DNA of 64,000 bases from Argopecten irradians (Eukaryota > Mollusca > Bivalvia > Pectinida > Pectinidae). Made by a program: the position numbers and the translations under genes. This document shows, one piece after another, positions 23,627-35,898 of the stretch (positions are counted from its first letter, which is position 1; each line of letters starts with the position of its first letter). The stretch spans positions 39,261,996-39,325,995 of the forward strand of contig NC_091143.1 of NCBI RefSeq assembly GCF_041381155.1, given 5' to 3'. A model generated the notes under the pieces. That model was not told the DNA's origin and did no database searches. It was given only the letters and a program-made list of their open reading frames with translations.

Positions 23627-23947
23627 TTAAATGGCTGTTGAACCACTTCCGTCATCCACTATCACTCCCGAAGTTTTCTTTAACATGTCGAAGTAAGAGT
23701 TCTTTTTCGCTACACATTGTTTCTCCTCCTCAGGTCCGTATTTTATAACCCGGACTCCGTCTTGTGGTTTAGATTTATCCTTGAGTTCGATACGGACAGA
23801 ACTCTTGGAGGCCATGGCGGGGTCTTCAGGAAAGTAATTATAAGGAAGGAGGTAGAAAGTCAGACCCATTCCTGGGGAGGGTGTGACTGGAAGGTCCTCA
23901 GTATGCGGGATATGGTGTAAACCCATTGTGACCCAGGCAACCAAATC
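23627..23947 (-). CDS. CAO-3: copper amine oxidase, last exon
   Basis: Acceptor TTATATTACAG|GATTTG at 23948/23947, phase 0, ending at TAA (23627-23629). It encodes 106 residues, residues 692-797 if the ATG at 26500 is used. It begins [20 protein letters not shown], and the first His of HIPH (His703) aligns with the third copper ligand of animal CAOs. Then come [13 protein letters not shown], which closes the catalytic domain, and a polar tail ending GSGSTAI. The paralogous exon in CAO-2 is frameshifted. Confidence 0.93.
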   Translation of the reverse strand, partial: DLVAWVTMGLHHIPHTEDLPVTPSPGMGLTFYLLPYNYFPEDPAMASKSSVRIELKDKSKPQDGVRVIKYGPEEEKQCVAKKNSYFDMLKKTSGVIVDDGSGSTAI

Positions 23948-24427
23948 CTGTAATATAAATAGGGTTGATACCCAAATCATAAACATTGACTTATACGTTA
24001 TTGTGTAAAGTATTTTTGTTGAAATAGTATCTTCACATTAAAATGACTATCAACTCATTAAACTTCGAATAAATAAGAACATTTATATCTAATCTGTTTT
24101 CAATGTCATACTTTTCAAAATATTATGAATTAAGGCATTTGTTTAGTTATTTGTTGTAAGGCGTTTGTTGTAATATTAAGTTACATAGCAAAAGTCTATA
24201 AGTTAGTTATGTAGTTTATGATATCATCACATCATTATGATAAGTCGCCTTCAGTGTTCTTTTCTGATAAAAAGGTCAAAGGTCAAAATATATGTCACTG
24301 TGCCACACGAATATGGATGAATACTTCAAGATCTAGAGTCTTACGTTAGATGAAATCTGTTTCCAATGGGTAACAAACATTTAAAAGGACAAGGTAACTA
24401 GAAAGTATTCAATTACAAATAACATAC
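23948..24427 (-). other. CAO-3 last intron
   Basis: A 480-bp phase-0 intron with donor AAG|GTATGT and acceptor TTACAG. No repeat is recognised. Confidence 0.85.
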
Positions 24428-26511
24428 CTTGTCTACGATGCTTTCGTTGTTTATGAAGCTCTGGAACTGTACCACGGGATCGGACGAGTCCATGTAGGCA
24501 TAAGCAGAACTGCTCCTCCTTTCGGATTCTTTGTACTGAGTGACTGCTACCTGGTACCTCGCCCAGCTGGCCGCTGGCTCGTTTCCTTCGTTCTCCGCGA
24601 ACAGCTGCTTAACCATCCCATTGTTGACAAGACGATAGGCTTTAGGATTTCCGTACGCGTTTTTCTCTTGTTCGTTATAGAACAGAAGATACTTGGGCGC
24701 TTGAAAATTGAATTTATAGGCGCCATCCTCTTCTGTTTGCTTGACTTGACGTGAATAGTTCGTCATGTGGTATTGAGCGTTTTGCACTGCGGAGTAGTCA
24801 TTTGGTCTCGAGGAAGGCGTGATATCCCAGGTTGCAAATCTGTTTGTTTTTCCTTTAATGTCAATATCTACCTTGAAGTTAAAGAGATGAGTATGAAGAT
24901 TTCCGTTAATGTTATCATGCACCTGTGCTCCGTAAGGTGCTTCTTGGTCTGTGTGGAATGTAGCTAATATATACCCCGTAGACATTGCACGTACTTCCAC
25001 AACCCCGTTCTGGTAGAAGATGAAATCAAATATATAGTCGTAATTCACTACCGTGAAGGCTGACCTTAGTGTTAGAACAACATTTGGCATTCCCTCAAAA
25101 TATCCGCCGTAGCCTGTGGCATAGGACTGATGTCGCCTAAGCGGGTATCCAGTGTTTTGTTCGAACAAACAAAACGTGTTCTTAAATGTTACTGGTTCTT
25201 TCGATGATTCAAGGACAAACGAGGTATCCATAAATGTAGCATGTGCGGGGCAGTCTATCCCCGGTACCAGTCCTTTATCTTGGGGACCTATCAGTGTGCA
25301 ACTGTCAAAATAATCTGGAAACATTTGACCAGGCTTAAAACCGGAATAAAGAACTACGATTTCTTGTAGACTAATCTCGTAAGCGATTCTTTCATTCCGG
25401 AAGCGGATGTCGTAGATCTGTGGTCCGGAAACGGTGGCCATTCGGTAATAAAATTGCCACCCCATGTATTCCACGTGATTGTGATGTATTTTGTATCTCT
25501 TTCCATCAGGCTCAAATTGTATCGGGTCTCTTTTGAATCCTTCTTGAAATTCAGGACCACGTTTCATCATTTTCGAAAATGTGTTGTCATTTTCCGCTGG
25601 ATAAGGGACTTTAATTTTCCTGACAGAGCCGTCAGCATAACCTGTTGCCAGTTCCTCGAAGGTGCTAAAGGATTGACCGTTATACCAGACAGCTTCAACC
25701 TCGACATTTTGAGTGTCTTGATCAAAATTTACAAGAACAGCAAAGTCCATTGGATGAAGAATCAAAAAGTCAATAGTACGTAACATAGTATACCAAATTT
25801 TCCTCCCAAGGGGAACCCCTGAAACCGCTGGGGAGAACGGCGCAGGTGCCTGCATGGTCAAACATTTGTCTCCGCAATCTCTAAACTTGCCTCCGAAGCT
25901 TTCTAAAACCAGGTCGTATAAAGTTTGATGGATTGTTTCCTCTATAAACACTATTTCAGCGACTAATTCTGGTCCATTCAATGGCCGAAGGTTAAATGGA
26001 ATATCTTTTCGTCGCCCTGGAACTTCTTTCAAATGATTAGGTTTCGGAAGAGGACCAACCAGATACTCCTCGACAACAGGTGGCCGCCTATCTCCCCTGA
26101 ATATCGTAACCATTGCTTCCCTTTCAGGCTTCGCTCCATTGTTATCAAGATAATCGAGGACTTTCATCTTAGGAGGAACATAAATCTCTGCTAGATACAC
26201 ATAGCTGTTGTTGACTCTTGCCTTTGAAGGGTCAACCAGATTAAGACTCCTCTGCGAATGAAGGTATGTCATCAGTCCATCTACCTCAACTGCAGTAAGG
26301 TCGTGGAAAACTGATGGATCGGATGGCTCTTCTAAATTGATGTCCTCTTTACCAGAACATGTTGGCGTCATTTGGTCCTCAAGTTGTCTGTCTTTGACAA
26401 AGGATATGATGATAATTCCTACCAATAAACCAAGAACACACAGAAGAAGGACAAATGCCAGTAATCGCCATCTTCCTATTGATCGCCTGTATTTCTCCAT
26501 CTCAGGTTTTC
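24428..26511 (-). CDS. CAO-3: copper amine oxidase, main exon (intact gene)
   Basis: Start ATG at 26500 (MEKYRRSIGRWRLLAF), 11 nt inside the acceptor TTTCATACAG; 691 codons to donor AAG|GTATGT. With the last exon the protein has 797 residues, slightly longer than human AOC3 (763). Features are a membrane segment at about 13-34 (short cytoplasmic N-terminus, type II), N2-like and N3-like domains, and the catalytic domain from about residue 320. Catalytic-base Asp399 (PDYFDSC), TPQ precursor Tyr487 (VVNYDY), and copper ligands His536 and His538 (NLHTHLF) plus His703 in the last exon are present. Cys417 (GIDCP) and Cys444 (FCLFE) correspond to the conserved disulfide pair. Sequons are near 97, 581 and 685. 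An RGD tripeptide lies at 135-137. Predicted to be a surface primary-amine oxidase; the substrate is unknown. Confidence 0.96.
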
Positions 26512-26867
26512 CTGTATGAAAGAAGAAAGGTAAAATGAAGACAAACTTTTTAAGACGACCAAAAAAAAGTATTGTTTTATAAAGATGATATATTTATTGC
26601 GGAACACCCTAATCATCCGCAATTCTAAATTGGGATGAGAGGTCACCTAAAGTTAATCTTAAAAACCAGGAAATAATCCAGAGACATTTGATAAGTGCTT
26701 TGGTTGTTGTATTTTTATATTTGAATTTTTGAGATATATCTTTATATAACCAATTTCATCTAAAAGTGTGAGGCTAGGTTTTAATCCCAAGTCCTGATAT
26801 ATTAATACGGATTTTTTTTCTGTGATGATCCAAAGGGTATGTAAATATGTACGTTTTATTCTCTGAC

Positions 26868-26889
26868 GTTGTTGAATCTCAGACGCCAT
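26868..26889 (-). CDS. Possible 22-nt upstream start exon of CAO-3 (weak)
   Basis: ATGGCGTCTGAGATTC continues to a phase-1 boundary and would join in frame as MASEIQQ-R-KPEMEKYRR. The donor (AAC|GTCAGA) is poor, and a second in-frame phase-1 GT (GTACAT) lies 15 nt on. The only support is length and phase agreement with the stronger CAO-2 candidate. The downstream ATG at 26500 may simply be used instead. Confidence 0.2.
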
Positions 26890-27089
26890 CTTTTAATTCT
26901 GGTACATTTGACGTCATATTTAATAGGTAAGTTGGTTGGTCGCCATTAAGAATAAGGCTCCGTGTTTATATTTGCATTGTGTAAATTGCATGATGTATTG
27001 GCTATACGTTTTTCTAGTGTGCCGTTAATCCTATTTGATAATATCGGAGAGAATTTAACATAAGAAACTGCTCATAATAAAGTATATCA

Positions 27090-27415
27090 TCCTCGATACT
27101 CCAGGGGTTACTATCACTGACGTTATATCCACCCCTGGACTATCTCATAGTAAAACTGACGGCAACTTAAGAAAAAAAATAACTTGACCAATCACAGACC
27201 AGCAGATACTTCTTATGGAAATTACAGAGAGAAAGCGACAGTCGACTTCAAAGCCAGACAATCAACTACCGTGTACCGTTATCCGATTCTTTTGGTGCAC
27301 ATTAAACGACCAAATTTAGTTGAAATGACCCGTGTCTTATATTGCCTTCAGTTTTACTTTGACATAGTCCAAGGTTGGTTAATGACAGTGATAATAACCC
27401 CTGAAGTATCGAGGA
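27090..27415. mobile_element. CCTCGAT TIR element, complete copy
   Basis: 326 bp. The left arm CCTCGATACTCCAGGGGTTA pairs with the right arm (AACCCCTGAAGTATCGAGG), and the arms extend through TATCACTGACGTTAT / TAATGACAGTGATA for about 35 bp. A second copy lies at 44826-45107 and a single arm near 10715-10775. Non-coding. Confidence 0.8.
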
Positions 27416-28771
27416 TTGAAGTCTTTGGGACCTGATATATAAATAGCAATACTCTTAACCCAGCTGTGCTTAAAATAGACACGACTTTCGTTGAAACTGG
27501 AAACAAATATAAGAATCTGCCAGTGATATACTGAAAAATCAAATGAAAATAAATAACATCTCTAACGATATAACCATAGCAACTTTATAAATACGGGAAT
27601 AGTTACTAAGAATGAATCTTCCTTGGGGATTTATTTTTATCTGTTTGAGTTATACACGAGATTATAATACACCCAGATCATAAACGTAAACTTGTCTGAA
27701 CGATATGATAACGTAATCGTCCGCCTAGCTATCAATGTCCAATCTAAATGTACAAATTACCTCAATCGAAAAGGTTGCTGTATTTTTCATGTGAAGTTTT
27801 ATAACTTTGTAGAATCGCAAAAGTTAGCAGAAAAATGTTAACATGGATTTTGATATTGAATCTTGCATTATATGTTTGTGTTATAAATTCACCGTGGGCC
27901 ATTTATGTACTTGTGTTTTTAACGTGTTTTAATTGCTATCATTGATTTATGTTTCGGAAGTGGGCCTTTAAATGAAATATTTCGTTGTGTTATTTTGTTC
28001 TGACAATATAAACTAAACTGAATAATAGCTGATGTTAATAAACGACAGGATATTTGAATCGCACACAATTATTAGAAGGACTAGGATGATGATAACTGTC
28101 ATCCTATAATGATAGCAATTATTAACATATTAATCGAAAATTGCCAAGCCATGCTCTCAACATCAGAAGACAGTGTGAACAGACCAGGCTAGCGAACCCT
28201 AGTCTCTGTCTCGAACAGGACTATTATCTGTAAACGTGGTATTTAAGTCATGACAATGATAGAGTTTACATACTTGACACGAATAAAATGTATGTGAAAC
28301 ATTTTGTTATTCTGAGTTAGAGGAAATAGGTCGGTTTGATGTCGAGTGATGGTAACAAATTACAAATCTACTCATAGTAATAAAAGTTGTTTGTCAGGAA
28401 TTCGATAAGGAGAAAGAATCCAGTTTCCAGATAACAATATAAGCCTTTGCCCGATTGTATTTTAAACAATGTTGGTTGACGCGCTAAAGAAACAAAGTTG
28501 CAAAAGATTGATACGAGACTGTTTTGAGTGCAACAGGCCAAAAGTATCTCAAAACAAGGTTCAGAGGAAAGTTAATGTATAGTTCTAGTGCAAATTAAAT
28601 TGATAAAGGAAAATTTGTTGTTCTCGTAATTCATAAATGCTTTTTACTATAAAATATGCTGTGCATTTTATTACAACTTTTATTACCAAATATTGTTGTT
28701 TTTAGTTTAACCTCCTATTAATAGCAAGGGTCATTTGAAAAAAAATCAATATAAAATCACTATACGTGGTA
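27416..28771. other. Intergenic, nothing recognised
   Basis: AT-rich, with no gene or clear repeat. Confidence 0.45.
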
Positions 28772-28875
28772 ACTGTCCCATAAGGGATTCGAACTCGTAA
28801 CCCAGGGTGATCATGTAACGTGACATGATTACATAGGTAAGGAAAACCAAAGTACAAGAACAAAAAAATACCAGC
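28772..28875 (-). mobile_element. tRNA-like SINE head, relic
   Basis: The minus strand contains GAGTTCGAATCCC (B box) preceded by CCCTGGGTTAC. No convincing A box or acceptor stem pairs with it, so it is read as a SINE relic and not a tRNA gene. Confidence 0.45.
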
Positions 28876-28971
28876 AGGTCCGATTTCTCGAAACAAGCTT
28901 TTAAAATCTAAATTTTACGTTGATGCTTTTTATAAATTTCAGTTACATAATGAGTGCCAAAGTTGACTTAA

Positions 28972-29780
28972 CGTAGACCGTCCCTTCTGTGACGTCATAC
29001 GTTTGTTACGTCGCTATCCGAATCCCGGCAAACGTATTTTATTTCTCCGTACCCATCTATTACAACTCGCTTCTGAAATCGGCATTCGAGCAAGTATTTC
29101 GTCTAGAACCTTTTTGAGTGTTTACTTTAAGTGTATCAATCTAAAGGTGTGCCAATCGGTAAAAGCTAACAAGGGTAAATGAATAACATAAAACATTGAA
29201 AAGTGCTACGGATTCGCCTATTTTCTAATATTTTAAGGCCAAAATTTAAGGGGTATTATTAAGCAAATCGGTCATACTTTGAAAAATAATGCGGTGAGGT
29301 ATACTTTTTATTTGCATTTAGTATTGCAAATAAGCCAATCTTCATGGAAATTCTAAAAAATCGTTTTTTTCTTGAGATCATTTTTTCAGAAAAAAAGAAA
29401 ACATGACTATTTTGATGCAATTTTTCACTAAAATTGGGTCCGGACTTAAATTTAAAATAACGATATTTCGTTTTATTGTGGAAAACCCTGCTTATTTGAT
29501 ATAGTAATGGATTCTATATCACCTACTGAAGGTATGAACATGTTTCAGGCATATTATTTATATGTTAAGGGATGCTACAGGGAGAAAATATTATTTATTT
29601 AAAAATCCTTAAAATCCGGATTATTAAGTCATTTGTACATATCTTTAAGCAACCATGGAAGAAAAAACTACCCGGTGACATATGATTTTTATGCGGTTTT
29701 TGTGATCAGGGTGTACCTAAATTCAAAATATCAAAAAATGAACGAAATCCATGAGAGGAAACCAGAAGGGACGGTCTACA
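28972..29780. mobile_element. 809-bp TIR element between TTAA sites
   Basis: Left end TTAA-CGTAGACCGTCCCTTCTG and right end CAGAAGGGACGGTCTACA-TTAA form inverted termini of about 17-18 bp flanked by TTAA on both sides, as in piggyBac-type insertions. No transposase frame is present, so it would be non-autonomous. The right TTAA (29781-29784) is also the left edge of the next element. Confidence 0.65.
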
Positions 29781-30100
29781 TTAAAGATGCTCTAACGCCG
29801 ACAGAGCATAACTGATGTTTAATCATGTAGATATTATCTATTTAACACAACAATACATATAAAATGTCTTTGGTAGATGTACAATCAGTGCTTCATTCCA
29901 TATAGCACATTGTGACGCGGATTTTTATCTGGACACAATTAATTTCATATCTTTATCTTGGAGTAAAGTAAGAAGCTCAAACTTTCCAATGATGGTAATG
30001 GTGTAAAGTAAGTAACTTTTGTAACTGCAGAAAAATACTTATTCGCCTGCTCCTGTTTTTGACAGAGAAAAAACATTCGTCAGCGGCGGAGCATCTTTAA
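29781..30100 (+). mobile_element. TTAA-MITE family, complete copy
   Basis: 320 bp, TTAAAGATGC...GCATCTTTAA with perfect outermost inverted ends. The body matches the copies at 14393, 48864 and 62383. It directly abuts the 809-bp element. Confidence 0.85.
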
Positions 30101-30207
30101 ATCAAAGCTTTATGTGACAATTGATTATATAACTTCAGTAAGACATGCTGCTTCTTATAATTCAAATTAGTTTCGAGAAATAGTGGTGTGCATCTGTGAC
30201 TCGAAAC

Positions 30208-30430
30208 CCAGGTATATATAGAGAGCTTGAAGTCAATCTACACAAGGCAAACAATCTCACAGTGGTAATACTAACTATTCAACATACCCAGGTGTATATA
30301 GAGAGTTAGCGGTCAACCTACACAAGGCATACAATCTAATAGAGGTAAAACTAACTTAATATTAATAACATTAATATTAAAATTAATATTTAATAGTGGT
30401 AATATTAACTATTCAACATACCAAGGTGTA
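30208..30430 (+). repeat. ~80-bp direct repeat
   Basis: Two units plus a fragment: ACCCAGGTATATATAGAGAG near 30210, ACCCAGGTGTATATAGAGAG near 30287, and a partial ACCAAGGTGTATAT near 30419. Each full unit continues with CAA(C/T)CTACACAAGGCA. Confidence 0.75.
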
Positions 30431-31924
30431 TATATTCAACATACACATTTCAGCAAGTTCCATAATTGATTAATTTACTCTTATTTTTTTTATGAACGTT
30501 GACAAACAAACTATTGCTAAAACATCCATTTGGTAGACTTGTTTTATCTTCCATTCAATCTTTCAATCTGCAGTGGGACCACTTTATTTGAAATATTACA
30601 ATCCCTGTTAACATATGTCCGTTGTCATTATCTTTGGGTATATTGGAATCATGATATTTTGAAGAGATTTTAGTATAACATTGTTCTACTGTATTACTCA
30701 TGTCTTCTTAAACGACAAACATAATGTTTATTTTAGAGGTACTTGTTCAACTTTCAATATTACAAACGCTATAAAAATGACTTACCTAACACCGGCTATT
30801 AGAAGGCAGACCTATATCAAAATCCATTAGTTATGGAAGCCATCTGAGTGAGCACTGTGGCAGTTAATGAAGTCTGATACCTTTGACATTAATGGGTGAC
30901 TGCTGATTTCTCTGTCATGCACATTTACACTTGGTACAGTCTGTTTTCTCATCTGCATTTACATACTTGTAATATTCAATAAAACTGTCCTAAAGGTAAG
31001 TTAGAAAATATCGACAAATACTAGATTTCACAAAATGTCAACAGGTGACATACGAATTTAAGAAAGTTAATTCAGCTATAGCAAAAGAAATTATAATACC
31101 TGGAATTGCATGATATATCATCTGCTACTTTTAAAAAACGACAATGGAATAGCTGTTACTCGAACATGCTTATGTGTAACCTCAGTTAGTGATTGGTCAA
31201 ATCAAATATTGATAAAATGATACCATAAATTGCTAAGATTAAATCATACAATGATTAAACTATATAATTAGTACACAAATTCATATAGTATATTTGAACC
31301 ATACGAGCCAGCTATATATATATATGGCGTTCCATACTTGAAGGAGAGGTTGTCATTATTTGACCATTAGATTTCCATTTCCATTGGTTCAATATTGATT
31401 TTTATGTACTATATTATATCCAGTCACATGCATTTTGAGTTACAACGTATGTGTACGTGCATATATCAATACATTTGTGTGCTAAACAGTTTATGATGTG
31501 TACCCCTTATCAACTTATAAATAATAGACTTTATGCTGTCTTAAAAACTAGATCTCTGTTGAAACATGTAAAGCACAGTTAGCCGATAATTATGACCAAA
31601 CTACGGAAATTGTGAAATTTAGGTATTTCAACATTTTAAGTAATCCTGCACATATGTGAGGACTTTCAAAGTTAATTTTAGCGGTGATGGAAATTTCCAC
31701 TTTAAGGTCATTCACACTTCCCAATTATCATTTCAATAGAAGAAATGTATAAAACCTGCTCTAACTATATATATATCGGCTGTCATCGTTCATTTTCTAA
31801 CCAAACCTCAACAGGATGTAATTACAGATTTGTATATTTTTATGTTATTTTGTAATGAAGGAACGTTATCTCAATACAATTTTAGCCTAGATTTGTCAAT
31901 TTCAAAAAGAAAAACAAAAATTAC
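30431..31924. other. Intergenic, nothing recognised
   Basis: AT-rich; no gene seen. Confidence 0.45.
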
Positions 31925-32275
31925 GCCTTTCAAAAGTCGTATTAACGCATTCCAAAAGTCGTACTAACGCTTTTTTAAAAGTCATACTACATTTTTGAAA
32001 TTCCTTTCCTCAGTCGTAATAACGCGAATGGAAAAACGATTTCACCCTTTTAAAAAGTTTAAATATCGTCTTTCAAAAGTCGTAAAAACGCGAATAAAGA
32101 CATGATAACGCATTTTGAAACGCCGTTTTAACGCACTGAAAAAGTCGTAACAACGGCTTTTCAAAAAATACAATATAGCCCTTTCTCAAAAGTCGTAATG
32201 CCGCCTTTGGAAAGTTGTGAATTCAAATGAAGTCGTAATAACGTCTTTTAAACAGTCGTAATATCGATTTTTTTC
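31925..32275 (+). repeat. Degenerate AAAAGTCGTAATAACGC array
   Basis: About a dozen loosely spaced copies (roughly 25-35 bp apart) of a motif close to CAAAAGTCGTAATAACGC with TTT spacers. Old and poorly conserved; no protein frame. Confidence 0.6.
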
Positions 32276-33829
32276 AATTTTTAAAATTTGCCCTTGGAGG
32301 GTTTCGTATGTCATGAATAATTCGTCTGCACTCTGTACTGTTTTCTGCATGCAAGTGCAGTGCTTAGCCTAATATGGCTTTTTTTGATTTAAGGCCTACA
32401 AGACTAGGACGACTCCGTAACAACAACAGTATTTAGTTTTACATTATATGTATAATTATTAGTTATGATTCATATGAAGTGTCGTTCTTTGTTTGTCACA
32501 CTAATGATAGCCAATGTTATATCATTTTTATGCATTAATGTCGCTATGTTTTAACTTCATTTTTCTTTGATTTTGATGTCATGATATTGTCGATTTTGGC
32601 GTTATTTTCGGATTTTTTTCATGAAGCTTTATAATCATAAAATAATCATTACATATGCACAATGCAGCTTTGAACAAGCAGGTCAAACATGACTCTTGCT
32701 CACAACAAGGGTATTTGTTTGAGCAGATAGGGCAGTAATACATGTGCATACATTGACATTGATTTGTTTTGACCTTGACGTGAAGTGGATAGCATACACA
32801 AATACGTCACACAGGTGTGCATTGATAACTTAACTACAGGTGAACTCAGTATCTCGTTCGCGTATTGCATACTTTAAAGATATCATTTTAGCCTCTGAAA
32901 ACATACAGACGTTCGCACACACAGCACACAGCACACAGCACAAATGGGAGGACATCCTTAAAGGAGCCTGACTTATCAATATAACGTTAATCTTGTGGAC
33001 CAAACCATATTTCATTTTTTCATAGATTTCAAGAGATTGCACAAATACCCCATAAGATCTTCAGCATATTTAGACATAATACTACAGTCTACCGTGGTCT
33101 CAACCTTATATTTATGGTCAACAATACAGATAACACAAGGTACTAGTTGGTTGATAAAATGGCCTGGATGTTCTTCAGGCATTGTTTAGTACCATATATA
33201 TCATGCGAGACATGCATATTACATGATTCGACAGGTATTCATCGAATTTAGTACAAAAATAGCGGAATAATAAGTGTAATAATTTACTCTCAGCTTTGTA
33301 AAAATATAGATGGTTAAACTGCAGGAAATCAACCCAATTTACCTGCTCAATATATTGATCGAACTAACAGATATAGATATCAAGAAAACCCATTGCAATA
33401 TGAAGACAAACAATATCATTTGGTAGATAAGTATAATGTTTGTTCAAGGAGACAAATAGGAGTAAAATATTTCTGAAACTATGTACGCCACAGAAACAAA
33501 TGTATGTGAGCGATTGTCACGTTGCCAGCTATAAAACACTATGTCATTAAATGGCGATACAAATATATTAGTTCAGATTCATTTAAAAATAAATATAATT
33601 TCCATGTCAAAATTTTCAAAAATTAAGATCATAAATTATGTAGTTACCTCGTGGTGCAGCGAGTCTCAGCACTGCACATCTGCTTTAAGGTTAAATCACT
33701 GTGGGAAGTCGGATAAGCGGGAGGTAGATTTAACACACAGACACGAGTTATACAAATACAGGGGCCTTAACGGAGATACGAGTGTGTGACAATCTCCGGA
33801 ATAAAATTTATCATCGCTGATAAAGATAA
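32276..33829. other. Intergenic, nothing recognised
   Basis: A short CACACAGCACACAGCACA run lies near 32920-32940. No gene or RNA is recognised. Confidence 0.45.
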
Positions 33830-34965
33830 GTTGTTGTTCAGGTATAAAGGTGAGTGTACTGTCCTACCTAAGATACCCGGAGAATATCGTCCCGAATAAA
33901 ACATCAAAAACATAAATAGACAGATTAAGTGTCTTACGCCAGGTATAAAGGTCACCACTGTCCTTAAGACAGTCGGAAAATATCGTACTAAAGAAGATAT
34001 TCCAAAACATAGAGACAGAATAAGTGTCTTACGCCAGGTATAAAGGTCACCAATGTCCTAAATAAGACACCCGGAAAATATCGTACTAAAAAAGATATTC
34101 CAAAACATATAGACAGAATAATCGTATTACGCCAGGTATAAAGGTCACCAATGTCCTAAATAAGACACCCGGAAAATATCGTTCTTAATAAGATATTCCA
34201 AAACATAGAGATAGATTAAGTGTCTTACGCCAGGTATGAAGGTCACCACTGACCTAAATAAGACACCCAGAAAATATCGTACAAAATAAGGTATTCCAAA
34301 TATATAGGCAGAATAAGTGTCTTCCGCCAGGTATAAAGGTCACCAATGTCCTAAATAAGACACCCGGAAAATATCGTACAAAATAAGGTATTCCAAATAT
34401 ATAGGCAGAATAAGTGTCTTCCGCCAGGTATAAAGGTCACCAATGTCCTAAATAAGACACCCGGAAAATATCGTTCTTAATAAGATATTCCAAAACATAG
34501 AGATAAATTAAGTGTCTTACGCCAGGTATGAAGGTCACCACTGACCTAAATAAGACACCCGGAAAATATCGTACAAAATACGGTATTCCAAATATATAGT
34601 CAGAATAAGTGTCTTCCGCCAGGTATAAAGGTCACCAATGTCCTAGATAAGACACCCGGAAAATATCGTACAAAATAAGGTATTCCAAATATATAGGCAG
34701 AATAAGTGTCTTACGTCAGATAAAAAGATCACCGCTGTCCTATTTAAGACACCCGGAAAATATCGTTCTTAGAATTTCCAAAACATAAAGACAGGTTAAG
34801 TGTCTCACGTCATTGTTCAGGTATAAAGGGTATCATTGTCCTAAATAAGACACCCGGTGAATATCGTCCTTAATAAAATATCCAAAAACATATGGAAAGG
34901 TTAAAGTTCTTATGTCAGGTCATCACTATCCTTAATAAGACACACGATCAATATCGACAGAAAAA
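33830..34965 (+). repeat. ~97-bp tandem repeat array
   Basis: About eleven units. The marker GTCTTACGCCAGGTATAAAG recurs at 33931, 34026, 34124, 34221, 34319, 34416, 34513, 34611, 34708 and 34802 (steps of 94-98 bp, mostly 97-98). Each unit also holds AATAAGACACCCGGAAAATA. Variants alternate (GTCTTACG/GTCTTCCG), suggesting a higher-order period. The ends are diverged. Confidence 0.9.
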
Positions 34966-35264
34966 AGGGGCATATCGTCCGAGCTTAAACACTAATCAGA
35001 CACCCGTCCAATATAGACTACCAATAACCTTCAGGTATGACACGTCTTTAGTTCTAAATTACACCGTTCAGAATAACGTCCCAGCTAAGTTACATTAAGG
35101 TTGGTTAGTTAATAAGACACATCAAAATGTCAAGACAGATAAGGTACACTCTATAATGTATGTAGATAGTAAGTTCATAATGGAATTATATGTTGCATCC
35201 ATATTTGTAACCTTCTTTATCCCTCTAAACTGGTTTTCACGTTGTATAATGAGATTGGTTGCGG

Positions 35265-35425
35265 TCCCCACAATTTGAAAGTGGGGACCGCTATGAACCC
35301 TGGGAGAGATTGATCGCAGTCTCCTAAAACACGCACTCAGTTCACACACCGCATACAGGTGAGGCCATCCTTAGAGGACCCTGGTTGTTAACTGGCTCTT
35401 GATAGGACGTTAATCAACCAATCAG
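35265..35425 (+). mobile_element. SINE 3'-tail fragment
   Basis: ACACCGCATACAGGTGAGGC, a CATCCTTA...CCCTGGTTGTTAA block and GATAGGACGTTAATCAA, the same tail as at 10028-10165 in the other orientation. The tRNA-like head is not evident. Confidence 0.6.
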
Positions 35426-35705
35426 CAAATGTGTTAGAAAAGAGCTATGAACCGTAAACCTTATACGTAACTGTTATTTGATAAACATATGATAAAACGC
35501 ACCCATAAACATTCAGACAAATCTCTGCTACAAAGGTTACATACAAATACTGCTTTTCCCCCTTACACAGCAAACTGCAGTAGCAGTACAATACACCACA
35601 CTCGAGAACATCGAGGCATCTAATCCCTACGTAGCCCTTGAAGCCCTAATGCGCTGACTAATGCACAGTTTCTGTCTTTAATTCTTACAATTATATGTGC
35701 CAAAT

Positions 35706-35898
35706 GGGACCGCGGTGGCCGGGTGGTAAAGATGTCTCGACAAATTACCACAAGCCCTCCACCTCGGGGTCGCGAGTTCGAATCCCATGTTGTTTTTCTC
35801 CCGATACTCCGGCTTTCCTCCACCAACAAATCAGGCACATCCTTACATTAACCTGGCTGTTAATAGTGCGTTCAACTAATAAAACCACAAAATCACAA
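35706..35898 (+). mobile_element. tRNA-derived SINE (copy 2)
   Basis: A box TGGCCGGGTGG and B box GAGTTCGAATCCC are spaced as in copy 1 at 8765, followed by CCGGCTTTCCTCCACCA and CCTGGCTGTTAATAG, with an internal deletion relative to copy 1. The tail is A/C-rich. Confidence 0.8.

Noticed and set aside
28772-28875. tRNA gene on the minus strand
   Set aside because: Only a B-box-like GAGTTCGAATCCC is convincing; the A box and stems are missing.
33830-34965. CRISPR array
   Set aside because: Eukaryotic context, 97-bp units without unique spacers between identical short repeats; it is a minisatellite.
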